This document shows, in pieces, positions 24,998 to 33,547 of a stretch of 64,000 nucleotides of DNA. The notes below the pieces were generated by a model. That model saw nothing but the letters and a program-made list of their open reading frames with translations, was not told the DNA's origin and did not search any database. The position numbers and the translations under genes are program-made. The stretch's first letter is position 1. Every line of letters starts with the position of its first letter. This DNA is from Enterococcus_D sp050529585 (lineage in GTDB: Bacteria > Bacillota > Bacilli > Lactobacillales > Enterococcaceae): contig NZ_CP172882.1 of NCBI RefSeq assembly GCF_050529585.1, positions 186,001-250,000 on the forward strand. Reading direction: 5' to 3'.

Positions 24998-25643
24998 AGG
25001 TTTCTTCCGCATAAGTCAAGCGTGCAAGCAGGGCGTGTGTGATCAATTGATGTCCTGTCATTGTCGGATGTACACCGTCTTCACCAGTCAATGCTTGTGG
25101 TCCTTGTGCTACGGCAGCTTCAGCAAATAAGCCATCTAACGGCACCAATTGACAATGGTATTCTGCTGCAAGCTGACGTATAATGTGGATTTTTGGGTCT
25201 AGATCAATGCGCCACGTCTTGCGATCTGCGGGATAGGGTAGGAGAAAAGGCTCTAATAAGAGAATTCGGGTAATTCCGCTTTCGGTGATTTTTGCTACTA
25301 TCTGACGAACTGTTTCTTCAAAACGTTGGGCGCGATAAGCTGTACCAAAATCAGCATCGCCCACATGATGCCAAGTATCATTGATCCCAATCAAAAACAC
25401 CACGACATCGGGTGTCAAATCAAGACAATCTTCTTGTAATCGTGCCAACACATCGTGGGATTGATTGCCTCCAATGCCACGGTTATAAAAAGTGAAGTGG
25501 CTATCAGGGTAAAGATGGGTTAATTGCTCAGCGGTCATCTGTGCAAAGCCATGTCCTAAATCGAATGGATTTTGGCGGTCTCGGTCACAATCAGTGATGC
25601 TGTCGCCTAAAAATAACCATGTATCTTTTTGCTGAATTTTCAT
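24996..25643 (-). CDS. SGNH/GDSL-type hydrolase
   Basis: 215 aa. The four SGNH blocks are visible: FLGDSITD with the catalytic Ser near residue 14, GIGGNQSHDV (Gly), LIGINDTW (Asn) and DGVHPTMTGH (Asp/His). No signal peptide, so cytoplasmic lipase/esterase or deacetylase of the rhamnogalacturonan-acetylesterase-like group. GAAAGGAAG lies before the ATG. Substrate unknown. Confidence 0.88.
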   Translation of the reverse strand: MKIQQKDTWLFLGDSITDCDRDRQNPFDLGHGFAQMTAEQLTHLYPDSHFTFYNRGIGGNQSHDVLARLQEDCLDLTPDVVVFLIGINDTWHHVGDADFGTAYRAQRFEETVRQIVAKITESGITRILLLEPFLLPYPADRKTWRIDLDPKIHIIRQLAAEYHCQLVPLDGLFAEAAVAQGPQALTGEDGVHPTMTGHQLITHALLARLTYAEET

Positions 25644-25712
25644 AAAATCTTCCTTTCGTACACGCTTTCAATCTAAAATCTATTATAAAACAGCAGAGGT
25701 AGAAAAGACATT

Positions 25713-25746
25713 AAAAAAACTGCTTCACCCAAAGGGTGAAACAGTC
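25713..25746 (-). terminator. Terminator of gpmA
   Basis: On the minus strand ACTGTTTCACCC-TTT-GGGTGAAGCAGT forms a 12-bp stem with one G-U pair, followed by seven T. Confidence 0.9.
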
Positions 25747-25759
25747 ATAGTGGAAAATT

Positions 25760-26446
25760 TTATAAATAGTATTTTTTCGCAACTGTTAAATCATCGTTCA
25801 ATTCATAAACAAGTGGTTGTCCAGTTGGGATTTCAAGATCCATGATATCTTCATCAGAAATGCCTTCGATGTGTTTTGCCAATGCGCGTAATGAGTTACC
25901 GTGTGCAGCAACTAAAACAGTTTTGTCATCTTTCAATGCTGGGGCAATTTCATCTTGCCAGAAAGGCAATGCACGTTCTAGCGTTACTTTCAAGTTTTCT
26001 CCGCCAGGTACGTCGCGAGGATCAAGCATCGCATAACGACGATCATTTGCAGCTGAACCTTCATCAGTCGCTTCCATCAATGGAGGCAATACGTCATATG
26101 AACGGCGCCAGATGTGTACTTGTTCGTCACCATATTTTTCAGCAGTTTCTTTCTTGTTTAAACCTTGTAATTTACCATAGTGACGTTCGTTCAAGCGCCA
26201 AGATTTGATGGTTGGTACCCAAAGTTGATCCGAATATTCTAAAATGTAGTTGCAAGTTTTGATGGCACGAGTTAATACAGATGTATAAGCTACATCAAAT
26301 TCGATGCCAGCTTCTTTGATTTTACGTCCGCCTTCGATTGCTTCTTCGACACCTTCTGGCGCTAGATCAACATCAGCCCAACCTGTAAACTGGTTTAATT
26401 TGTTCCATTCGCTTAGTCCATGACGAGAAAATACTAATTTTGGCAT
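25760..26446 (-). CDS. gpmA: 2,3-bisphosphoglycerate-dependent phosphoglycerate mutase
   Basis: 228 aa from ATG 26446, preceded by AAAGGAGAG; the frame runs further upstream to 26563 but without a ribosome site or family sequence. Glycolytic interconversion of 3- and 2-phosphoglycerate. Phospho-His9 lies in FSRHGLSEWN, with NERHYGKLQGLNK, YDVLPP and the second His in AAHGNSLRAL. Full-length dPGM. Single gene with its own terminator. Confidence 0.97.
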   Translation of the reverse strand: MPKLVFSRHGLSEWNKLNQFTGWADVDLAPEGVEEAIEGGRKIKEAGIEFDVAYTSVLTRAIKTCNYILEYSDQLWVPTIKSWRLNERHYGKLQGLNKKETAEKYGDEQVHIWRRSYDVLPPLMEATDEGSAANDRRYAMLDPRDVPGGENLKVTLERALPFWQDEIAPALKDDKTVLVAAHGNSLRALAKHIEGISDEDIMDLEIPTGQPLVYELNDDLTVAKKYYL

Positions 26447-26572
26447 GTAAAACTCTCCTTTAGATAGTCGATATTTTTCTGAAATTTTCAATTCCCTGTT
26501 TATTGTACACTCTTTCTCAAAGAATTTCCATGATTTTAGCGGAAAAGCTGGATGAAAATACATAAGTAATAC

Positions 26573-26601
26573 AAAAAAGAGGCTTATAGGGGGAGCCTCT
26601 T
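26573..26601 (-). terminator. Terminator of the recombinase-like gene
   Basis: Minus strand AAGAGGCT-CCCCCTATA-AGCCTCTT followed by TTTT, 5 bases after the stop codon. Confidence 0.85.
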
Positions 26602-26606
26602 GGGTA

Positions 26607-27188
26607 TCAAGATAGTAATTTCTGCCATTCGTCTTCTGGGATTTTTATGTATTTATAACATGTACCAACAGAAACGTTGCACTTGGTAGAAATGAATTGG
26701 ATTGTTTCTTTCTTATCATAATATAAATGGCGGATCTTTTTGACTGTTTTCAGGTCGATTTTTGGTCGGCCGCCAATTTTCCCTTTTTTACGGGCATTAT
26801 TCAATCCCACAAGTGTCCGTTCTTTGATCAATGAACGTTCCATGACCGCAAGCCCTTCCATTAGATTGAAATAAATATGCCCCATTGATTGACTTGTATC
26901 AATATCCTCTTGAATAGAAACCAGATCTATTTGTTTATTCTTCAATAAGTCAGTTAATTCAGTCAATTGTCTGGTAGTTTTACCAATTCGATAAAGTTCG
27001 GTGACCACGATCATATCACCGGGGTGCATGTGCGCCAGCACAGACTCTAAGGTATGTTGTTCTTCATTTTCTTCAATCGAATACGTGTCATGAAAAAATT
27101 CATGACAGCCAAATTGTTTCAGCTTGTTTATTTGTTCACTTGCATCCTCGTCCATGATGGTAGTGCGGGCGTAACCAATGACTTTCAT
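26607..27188 (-). CDS. Serine recombinase (resolvase/invertase) family protein with altered active site
   Basis: 193 aa from ATG 27188, behind AGGAGG. N-terminal resolvase fold, MKVIGYART, GDMIVVTELYRIGKTTRQL and MERSLIKERT, then a Hin-like helix-turn-helix at about 148-181. Compared with gamma-delta resolvase, the catalytic Ser10 is replaced by Thr (Thr10), Asp67 by Tyr66 and Arg71 by Lys70, and the Arg45 region reads QHTLES; Arg8 and Arg68 (Arg67) are kept. The frame is intact and ends at its own terminator, so it is maintained, perhaps as a DNA-binding protein. No inverted repeats, transposase or res-like array flank it. Lies between gpmA and rpiA. Confidence 0.85.
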   Translation of the reverse strand: MKVIGYARTTIMDEDASEQINKLKQFGCHEFFHDTYSIEENEEQHTLESVLAHMHPGDMIVVTELYRIGKTTRQLTELTDLLKNKQIDLVSIQEDIDTSQSMGHIYFNLMEGLAVMERSLIKERTLVGLNNARKKGKIGGRPKIDLKTVKKIRHLYYDKKETIQFISTKCNVSVGTCYKYIKIPEDEWQKLLS

Positions 27189-27289
27189 AGTGCCTCCTGC
27201 CTTTCTTTTTATTTGAATATAGCATAAACCATGTATAAACGATAGGTCAATTTGCACAAAAAATAAACAATATCTTTTTTTATGAATAA

Positions 27290-27312
27290 AAAGAGGGGGG
27301 GGACCCCTCTTT
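27290..27312 (-). terminator. Terminator of rpiA
   Basis: Minus strand AAAGAGGGG-TCCCC-CCCCTCTTT followed by TTATT; starts at the rpiA stop codon. Confidence 0.8.
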
Positions 27313-27988
27313 ATGGACGGACGTGATTAACAGCAGGTCCGTTAGATTTTCCAATGATGATCGTGTGGACCATATTTAAGAATAAACCATGTTCAACCAC
27401 ACCGACTGTACTATCTAAAGTAACTGCCAGTGCTTCAGGATCAGCAATCGTATCTAAATGAAGATCGATGATATAGTTGTGGCAATCCGTTTTGACTGGG
27501 GTGCCATCTTCATCAAGACGCAAAACCGGACGATAGCCTTGTTTTTCAAAAAGACGGAGTACTTGTTGGCTGCCATATGGAATGACCTCCACTGGTAGTG
27601 GAAAAGCACCAAGCGTATCGACCATTTTCGACTCATCTACGATCCATAAGACTTTTTTTGAATAGGTGGCAACGATTTTTTCAAACAGCAATGCTGCACC
27701 GCCACCCTTGATACCGTGATTGTCTGAGCTGATTTCGTCTGCACCATCAATGGTCAAATCAACAGCTTCCACTTCATCGATCGTACGGACAGGAATCCCT
27801 AACGCTTCTGCCTGTTTTTTTGATGCATAAGAAGTAGGCACACCGATGATCGATAAGTTCTCTTCTTTGACCCGACGCCCTAGTTCTTCGATCATATAGT
27901 AAGCAGTTGAACCGGTACCTAGACCGACGACCATGCCATCTTTCACGTATCCAGCTGCTTCAATGCCGACCATTTCTTTTAAATTCAT
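27311..27988 (-). CDS. rpiA: Ribose-5-phosphate isomerase A
   Basis: 225 aa. Interconverts ribose-5-phosphate and ribulose-5-phosphate. GLGTGSTAYYMIEELG is the phosphate-binding loop, TIDGADEI carries the catalytic Asp, and KGGGAALLFEKIVA the Lys and Glu of the active site. Takes ribose-5-phosphate from DeoB into the pentose phosphate pathway. Upstream lies a 20-bp palindrome that contains TATAAT on both strands. Confidence 0.96.
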   Translation of the reverse strand: MNLKEMVGIEAAGYVKDGMVVGLGTGSTAYYMIEELGRRVKEENLSIIGVPTSYASKKQAEALGIPVRTIDEVEAVDLTIDGADEISSDNHGIKGGGAALLFEKIVATYSKKVLWIVDESKMVDTLGAFPLPVEVIPYGSQQVLRLFEKQGYRPVLRLDEDGTPVKTDCHNYIIDLHLDTIADPEALAVTLDSTVGVVEHGLFLNMVHTIIIGKSNGPAVNHVRP

Positions 27989-28021
27989 ATTTTCCCCGCC
28001 TTTTAAAAATTTCCGTTGCTG

Positions 28022-28041
28022 TCTTCTATTATAATAGAAGA
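28022..28041. promoter_or_regulatory. 20-bp perfect palindrome with -10 motif upstream of rpiA
   Basis: TCTTCTATTATAATAGAAGA is fully self-complementary; its centre reads TATAAT on the minus strand at the right distance for rpiA transcription, though the -35 (GTTCTT at 17 bases) is poor. Either an operator overlapping the promoter or a cruciform-prone site. Confidence 0.45.
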
Positions 28042-28122
28042 AGTGAGAAAAAGAACATCAGAACCAAAAATATTTTTTGAGGAAAATTTATGGAAACATC
28101 CCCAAAAAAGAGAGGAGACTGG

Positions 28123-28151
28123 TTGACAGACCGGTTAAAGCATGATATTCT
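28123..28151 (+). promoter_or_regulatory. Promoter of the str operon (rpsL-rpsG-fusA-tuf)
   Basis: Consensus TTGACA (28123-28128), 17-base spacer, TATTCT (28146-28151). Transcription should start near 28158, leaving a leader of about 158 bases before rpsL. Confidence 0.85.
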
Positions 28152-28157
28152 ATCAAA

Positions 28158-28315
28158 GGTGCTTTATCTACAGGTCTCTCGATGGAGACGTGCTGACTGT
28201 CTATCAAAGCATAGTTTGATACGAATGCAGGAACTGCATTATTTTTTATCGCAAAAAAAGAACCACCTGGATGTGTGGGACTATAAAGCGAATCAAGGAA
28301 GGAGGACAACAAGGG
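28158..28315 (+). promoter_or_regulatory. Structured rpsL mRNA leader with terminator-like hairpin
   Basis: Three hairpins in a row: GTCTC 28174-28178 with GAGAC 28185-28189; TATCAAA 28202-28208 with TTTGATA 28215-28221; AATGCAG 28224-28230 with CTGCATT 28234-28240 (GAA loop), followed by A and six T (28242-28247). The last has the shape of an intrinsic terminator placed 69 bases before the rpsL start, so it may attenuate the operon. No known riboswitch core was recognised. Confidence 0.6.
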
Positions 28316-28729
28316 ATGCCTACAATTAATCAATTAGTACGTAAACCTCGTAAATCCAAGGTTGAAAAATCAAATTCACCAGCATTGAACAAAGGATATA
28401 ACAGTTTCAAGAAAGCTCAAACGAATGTTAACTCACCTCAAAAGCGTGGGGTAGCTACTCGTGTGGGAACAATGACACCGAAAAAACCGAACTCGGCTCT
28501 ACGTAAATACGCACGTGTTCGTTTGTCAAACTTGATTGAAGTGACAGCTTATATTCCAGGTATCGGTCATAACTTGCAAGAACACAGCGTGGTATTGCTA
28601 CGTGGTGGACGTGTAAAAGACTTACCAGGGGTACGTTACCATATCGTTCGTGGTGCATTGGATACAGCCGGCGTTAACGACCGTAAACAATCTCGTTCTA
28701 AATATGGAACAAAACGTCCCAAAGCTTAA
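28316..28729 (+). CDS. rpsL: 30S ribosomal protein S12
   Basis: 137 aa from ATG 28316 (MPTINQLVRKPRKS, universal start), behind GGAGG; the longer frame upstream is leader RNA. Decoding-centre protein. TPKKPNSALRK keeps Lys56/Lys57 where classical streptomycin-resistance changes occur, so the sequence is the sensitive form at that site. Contains the Firmicute insertion around residues 26-42. First gene of the str operon. Confidence 0.98.
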   Translation: MPTINQLVRKPRKSKVEKSNSPALNKGYNSFKKAQTNVNSPQKRGVATRVGTMTPKKPNSALRKYARVRLSNLIEVTAYIPGIGHNLQEHSVVLLRGGRVKDLPGVRYHIVRGALDTAGVNDRKQSRSKYGTKRPKA

Positions 28730-28799
28730 TCTTTAAAACATAACGATCAAATGAATCGTATTTAAATCAGAACTGATATTTCGGAAGGAGGAGTTACGG

Positions 28800-29270
28800 A
28801 TGCCTCGTAAAGGTCCTGTTGCAAAACGTGATGTTTTACCAGATCCTATTTATAACTCAAAATTAGTAACTCGTTTGATCAACCGTGTAATGGTTGATGG
28901 TAAACGCGGTGTTGCTGCAAATATTATCTATAATGCTTTTGGCATTATCAAAGAATCTACAGGTAATGATCCATTGGAAGTTTTCGAACAAGCAATGAAA
29001 AACATTATGCCTGTATTGGAAGTTAAAGCACGTCGTGTCGGCGGTTCTAACTACCAAGTCCCTGTAGAAGTACGTCCAGAACGTCGTACGACTTTAGGTC
29101 TTCGTTGGGTCGTTAACTACGCACGTTTGCGTGGCGAACACACAATGGAAGAACGTTTAGCGAAAGAAATCATGGATGCTGCTAACAACACTGGCGCTTC
29201 TGTGAAAAAACGCGAAGACACACACAAAATGGCGGAAGCCAACCGCGCATTTGCTCACTATCGTTGGTAA
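28800..29270 (+). CDS. rpsG: 30S ribosomal protein S7
   Basis: 156 aa. Primary 16S binder that nucleates the 30S head and lies near the E site. MPRKGPVAKRDVLPDPIYNS and RRVGGSNYQVPVEVRPERR are the standard blocks. GGAAGGAGG precedes the ATG; 70 bases after rpsL, 82 before fusA. Confidence 0.98.
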   Translation: MPRKGPVAKRDVLPDPIYNSKLVTRLINRVMVDGKRGVAANIIYNAFGIIKESTGNDPLEVFEQAMKNIMPVLEVKARRVGGSNYQVPVEVRPERRTTLGLRWVVNYARLRGEHTMEERLAKEIMDAANNTGASVKKREDTHKMAEANRAFAHYRW

Positions 29271-29352
29271 GATCCTCACTGCTTTTTATTTGAAGGTACT
29301 GAGACACAACCTTAACGCAAGTTAAGTATGAATGAGAGGGGAACAACCTAGA

Positions 29353-31437
29353 ATGGCAAGAGAATTTTCGCTAGAAAAAACTCGTAATATCGGAATCATG
29401 GCCCACGTTGATGCTGGTAAAACAACAACAACTGAACGTATCCTTTATTACACTGGTAAAATCCATAAAATTGGTGAAACACATGAAGGTGCTTCTCAAA
29501 TGGACTGGATGGAACAAGAACAAGAACGCGGAATCACGATCACTTCTGCTGCGACAACTGCGCAATGGAAAGGAAACCGCGTAAATATCATCGACACACC
29601 AGGACACGTGGACTTCACGATCGAAGTACAACGTTCATTGCGTGTATTAGATGGTGCTGTAACAGTTTTAGACTCACAATCAGGTGTAGAACCTCAAACT
29701 GAAACAGTATGGCGTCAAGCGACAGACTACCGCGTACCACGTGTTGTATTCTGTAACAAAATGGATAAAATCGGTGCAGACTTCTTATATTCTGTATCTA
29801 CTTTACATGATCGCTTGCAAGCAAATGCGCATCCAATCCAATTACCAATTGGTGCGGAAGATGACTTTGTCGGTATCATCGACTTAGTTAAAATGAAAGC
29901 TGAAATGTACACAAATGACTTAGGAACTGAAATCCAAGAGACTGAAATTCCTGAAGATTATGTAGAATTAGCTGAAGAATGGCGCGAAAAATTGATCGAA
30001 GCTGTTGCTGATACTGACGAAGAACTAATGATGAAATTCTTGGAAGGTGAAGAAATCACTGAAGAAGAATTGAAAGCTGGTATCCGTCAAGCAACATTAA
30101 CAGTTGACTTTTTCCCTGTACTTTGTGGATCTGCCTTTAAAAACAAAGGGGTTCAAATGATGTTGGATGCTGTTATCGACTATCTTCCTTCACCACTTGA
30201 TGTTCCTGCGATCAAAGGGATCAATCCTAAGACAGACGAAGAAACTGATCGTCCAGCTGATGATGAAGCACCATTTGCTTCATTGGCATTTAAAGTAATG
30301 ACTGACCCATTCGTAGGTCGTTTGACATTCTTCCGTGTGTATTCAGGTGTCTTGAACTCTGGATCATATGTATTGAATGCATCAAAAGACAAACGCGAAC
30401 GTATCGGTCGTATCCTGCAAATGCATGCCAACACACGTGCTGAGATCCAAACGGTTTACTCAGGCGATATCGCGGCAGCAGTTGGTTTGAAAGATACAAC
30501 AACAGGGGATACATTGTGTGACGAAAAAGCACCAGTTATCCTTGAATCAATCGAATTCCCAGAACCAGTTATCGAAGTAGCTGTTGAGCCTAAATCAAAA
30601 GCTGACCAAGATAAAATGGGGATTGCTTTACAAAAACTTGCTGAAGAAGATCCATCATTCCGTGTTGAAACAAACGCTGAAACAGGCGAAACTGTTATCG
30701 CTGGTATGGGAGAACTTCACTTGGACGTTTTAGTTGACCGTATGCGTCGCGAATTTAAAGTTGAAGCAAACGTAGGTGCGCCTCAAGTTTCTTATCGTGA
30801 AACATTCCGTGCAGCAACACAAGCGGAAGGTAAATTTGTACGTCAGTCTGGTGGTAAAGGTCAATACGGTCACGTATGGGTCGAATTTACACCAAACGAA
30901 GAAGGTAAAGGCTTCGAATTCGAAAACGCGATCGTCGGTGGTGTGGTTCCTCGTGAATACATCCCAGCGGTTGAAAAAGGTCTTGAAGACTCAATGGCGA
31001 ACGGTGTCTTAGCCGGTTACCCATTAGTAGACATCAAAGCAAAACTTTATGATGGTTCATACCATGATGTCGATTCAAGTGAAACTGCCTTCCGTGTTGC
31101 AGCATCTATGGCTTTACGTGCTGCTGCTAAGAAAGCAAATCCAGTGATTCTTGAACCAATGATGAAAGTTGTTATCACTGTCCCTGAAGATTACTTAGGT
31201 GATGTAATGGGCCACGTAACTGCTCGTCGTGGACGCGTAGAAGGCATGGAAGCACACGGTAACTCACAAATCGTGAACGCAATCGTGCCATTAGCTGAAA
31301 TGTTCGGTTACGCAACTACACTTCGTTCATCAACACAAGGTCGCGGTACCTTCATGATGACATTTGATCACTATGAAGATGTACCTAAATCTGTTCAAGA
31401 AGAAATCATCAAGAAAAACGGCGGCAAAGCTGAATAA
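29353..31437 (+). CDS. fusA: Elongation factor G
   Basis: 694 aa from ATG 29353 (MAREFSLEKTRNIGI), behind GAGAGGGG; the ATG at 29332 is upstream of that site. Ribosomal translocase. GTPase motifs AHVDAGKTT, the RGITI switch, DTPGHVDF and NKMDK are intact; domains II-V follow, with the GKGQYGHVWVEF block of domain IV. Main fusidic-acid target; no obvious truncation. Confidence 0.98.
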   Translation: MAREFSLEKTRNIGIMAHVDAGKTTTTERILYYTGKIHKIGETHEGASQMDWMEQEQERGITITSAATTAQWKGNRVNIIDTPGHVDFTIEVQRSLRVLDGAVTVLDSQSGVEPQTETVWRQATDYRVPRVVFCNKMDKIGADFLYSVSTLHDRLQANAHPIQLPIGAEDDFVGIIDLVKMKAEMYTNDLGTEIQETEIPEDYVELAEEWREKLIEAVADTDEELMMKFLEGEEITEEELKAGIRQATLTVDFFPVLCGSAFKNKGVQMMLDAVIDYLPSPLDVPAIKGINPKTDEETDRPADDEAPFASLAFKVMTDPFVGRLTFFRVYSGVLNSGSYVLNASKDKRERIGRILQMHANTRAEIQTVYSGDIAAAVGLKDTTTGDTLCDEKAPVILESIEFPEPVIEVAVEPKSKADQDKMGIALQKLAEEDPSFRVETNAETGETVIAGMGELHLDVLVDRMRREFKVEANVGAPQVSYRETFRAATQAEGKFVRQSGGKGQYGHVWVEFTPNEEGKGFEFENAIVGGVVPREYIPAVEKGLEDSMANGVLAGYPLVDIKAKLYDGSYHDVDSSETAFRVAASMALRAAAKKANPVILEPMMKVVITVPEDYLGDVMGHVTARRGRVEGMEAHGNSQIVNAIVPLAEMFGYATTLRSSTQGRGTFMMTFDHYEDVPKSVQEEIIKKNGGKAE

Positions 31438-31518
31438 TTGATGGACTCATACGAAATTCATCAAAAAGCTATATTTTTTTGAGAGATTCGTGTACAATAT
31501 TATCGATGATAAGGGATG

Positions 31519-31534
31519 GGGAGCAATTGCTCCC
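31519..31534 (+). promoter_or_regulatory. Palindromic hairpin in the tuf leader
   Basis: GGGAGCAATTGCTCCC in the 147-base fusA-tuf gap; the stem can be lengthened by flanking GATAAGG and CCTATC with bulges. TACAAT and TATTAT boxes at 31493-31503 could form an extra tuf promoter, but no good -35 is seen. Followed 38 bases later by a T run and the AGGAGG of tuf. Confidence 0.45.
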
Positions 31535-31584
31535 TACCTATCAAAATATAAAAATAATCTTTTTTTTAGGAGGAACATTTTAAA

Positions 31585-32772
31585 ATGGCAAAAGAAAAAT
31601 TTGACCGTTCTAAACCCCACGTGAACATTGGTACGATCGGACACGTTGACCATGGTAAAACTACACTTACAGCTGCAATCACAACTGTATTAGCTAAAAA
31701 AGGCTTGGCAAAAGCATCTGCTTATGACCAAATCGATGGCGCTCCAGAAGAACGCGAACGCGGAATCACTATCTCTACAGCTCACGTTGAGTACGAAACA
31801 GAAGCTCGTCACTATGCTCACGTTGACTGCCCAGGACACGCGGACTACGTTAAAAACATGATCACTGGTGCTGCTCAAATGGACGGCGCGATCTTAGTAG
31901 TATCTGCTGCTGATGGTCCTATGCCTCAAACACGCGAACACATCCTATTATCTCGTAACGTTGGTGTACCATACATCGTTGTTTTCTTAAACAAAATGGA
32001 TATGGTCGATGACGAAGAATTACTTGAATTAGTTGAAATGGAAGTTCGTGACTTATTGTCAGAATATGACTTCCCAGGCGACGATGTTCCTGTAATCGCT
32101 GGTTCTGCCTTGAAAGCTCTTGAAGGCGAAGCTTCATACGAAGAAAAAATCTTAGAATTGATGGCTGCTGTTGATGAATACGTTCCAACTCCAGAACGTG
32201 ACACTGACAAACCATTCATGATGCCAGTCGAAGACGTATTCTCAATCACTGGACGTGGTACTGTTGCTACAGGCCGTGTTGAACGTGGACAAGTTCGCGT
32301 TGGTGACGAAGTTGAAATCGTTGGTATTGCTGAAGAAACTGCAAAAACAACTGTAACTGGTGTTGAAATGTTCCGTAAATTGTTAGACTATGCTGAAGCA
32401 GGGGATAACATTGGTGCATTACTACGTGGTGTTGCTCGTGAAGACATCCAACGTGGACAAGTATTGGCTAAAGCTGGTACAATCACACCTCATACAAAAT
32501 TTAAAGCTGAAGTTTACGTTTTAACAAAAGAAGAAGGTGGACGTCATACACCATTCTTCACTAACTACCGTCCTCAGTTCTACTTCCGTACAACTGACGT
32601 AACTGGTGTTGTTGAATTACCAGAAGGCACTGAAATGGTTATGCCTGGTGATAACGTAACAATCGACGTTGAATTGATCCACCCAATCGCTATCGAAGAC
32701 GGAACTCGTTTCTCAATTCGTGAAGGCGGACGTACTGTTGGTTCAGGCGTTGTAACTTCAATCCAAGCTTAA
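31585..32772 (+). CDS. tuf: Elongation factor Tu
   Basis: 395 aa. Delivers aminoacyl-tRNA to the ribosome. GHVDHGKTTL, DCPGHADY and NKMDM GTPase motifs, then beta-barrel domains II and III ending VTSIQA. Strong AGGAGG before the start and highly biased codons. Last gene of the str operon, ending at a strong terminator. Confidence 0.98.
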   Translation: MAKEKFDRSKPHVNIGTIGHVDHGKTTLTAAITTVLAKKGLAKASAYDQIDGAPEERERGITISTAHVEYETEARHYAHVDCPGHADYVKNMITGAAQMDGAILVVSAADGPMPQTREHILLSRNVGVPYIVVFLNKMDMVDDEELLELVEMEVRDLLSEYDFPGDDVPVIAGSALKALEGEASYEEKILELMAAVDEYVPTPERDTDKPFMMPVEDVFSITGRGTVATGRVERGQVRVGDEVEIVGIAEETAKTTVTGVEMFRKLLDYAEAGDNIGALLRGVAREDIQRGQVLAKAGTITPHTKFKAEVYVLTKEEGGRHTPFFTNYRPQFYFRTTDVTGVVELPEGTEMVMPGDNVTIDVELIHPIAIEDGTRFSIREGGRTVGSGVVTSIQA

Positions 32773-32783
32773 TTAGATTGAAT

Positions 32784-32818
32784 CAAAAAGCAGAAGCGCA
32801 TGCGCTTCTGCTTTTTTT
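32784..32818. terminator. Terminator of the str operon, bidirectional
   Basis: AAAAAGCAGAAGCGC-AT-GCGCTTCTGCTTTTT, perfect 15-bp stem with T runs on both strands; also ends the convergent nitroreductase transcript. Confidence 0.95.
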
Positions 32819-32821
32819 GTG

Positions 32822-33547
32822 TTATTTTGCTAAATGTTGATCTTTCAAAAATTGATCAAATCCTTGGTCTGGGACATGGCTATAAAACCCTGCAAATTTG
32901 TCAGACCAACTCTTTGTTTCTCGTGCTTCTCCAAATGCAGTCATCGTTTCGTCATATGCGTCGATGACATCATAGGTATATGGTTGATAGCCATTATAGT
33001 GAATAACTGCTGCTTCAGGTATCCGTGGTTTGACTGCCATATCTACAATAGGCTTGCCAATGCTTAAACCAGCAACAGGATAGACATATGCTGGTAAATC
33101 GAGTAGTTCGGCGATTTTGCGGCTATCCTTTCTCACACTGCCAGAAATTACAGTGCCTAACCCTAGAGATTCTGCAGCAATCGCTGCAGTTTGCAATGCA
33201 ATGCTCGCATCTGTGGTAGCAATCAAAAGCGGTTGATACCCTTCGTCAATGCGGTAAGGTGTGCTTTTGGCCTCGGCTACTTGTTTGGTTCTTTGTAAAT
33301 CAGCCAAGAACAGAAGAAAGACTGAGCTTGCAGCAATATGGGGATTACCTGGATTCCAACGAACCAATTGCTCGCGAATGGCAGGATCGTCGATCACAAT
33401 GATTGAATAGGCTTGTCCATTCATCCAGCTTGGGGCTTGGCGAGCTGCATCCAAGATAGCTTGCAATTGGTCATTGGGCAGCTGATAGTGAGGGTCGAAT
33501 TGCCGATAGGTTCTATGGTTTTGTAAAAGTTTAATGGTTTCGTTCAT
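32822..33547 (-). CDS. NfsA-like oxygen-insensitive nitroreductase
   Basis: 241 aa FMN-dependent nitroreductase. HRTYRQFD at residues 12-19, ARQAPSWMNGQAYSIIVI, ESLGLGTVISGSVRKD and the PVAGLSIGKP block, followed by the long C-terminal arm of the NfsA/FRP group. Reduces nitroaromatics or quinones by two electrons with NADPH. It overlaps the MocR-type gene by 17 bases, so the two are translated from one mRNA, an unusual partner for a vitamin B6 regulator. Confidence 0.88.
   Translation of the reverse strand: MNETIKLLQNHRTYRQFDPHYQLPNDQLQAILDAARQAPSWMNGQAYSIIVIDDPAIREQLVRWNPGNPHIAASSVFLLFLADLQRTKQVAEAKSTPYRIDEGYQPLLIATTDASIALQTAAIAAESLGLGTVISGSVRKDSRKIAELLDLPAYVYPVAGLSIGKPIVDMAVKPRIPEAAVIHYNGYQPYTYDVIDAYDETMTAFGEARETKSWSDKFAGFYSHVPDQGFDQFLKDQHLAK

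Noticed and set aside
26573..27312. Serine recombinase gene as part of a mobile element
   Set aside because: It is flanked by normal terminators and housekeeping genes (gpmA, rpiA). No inverted repeats, target duplication, transposase or toxin-antitoxin genes were seen.
28316..28729. Streptomycin-resistance change in S12
   Set aside because: The TPKKPNSALRK stretch is wild type at both lysines usually altered.
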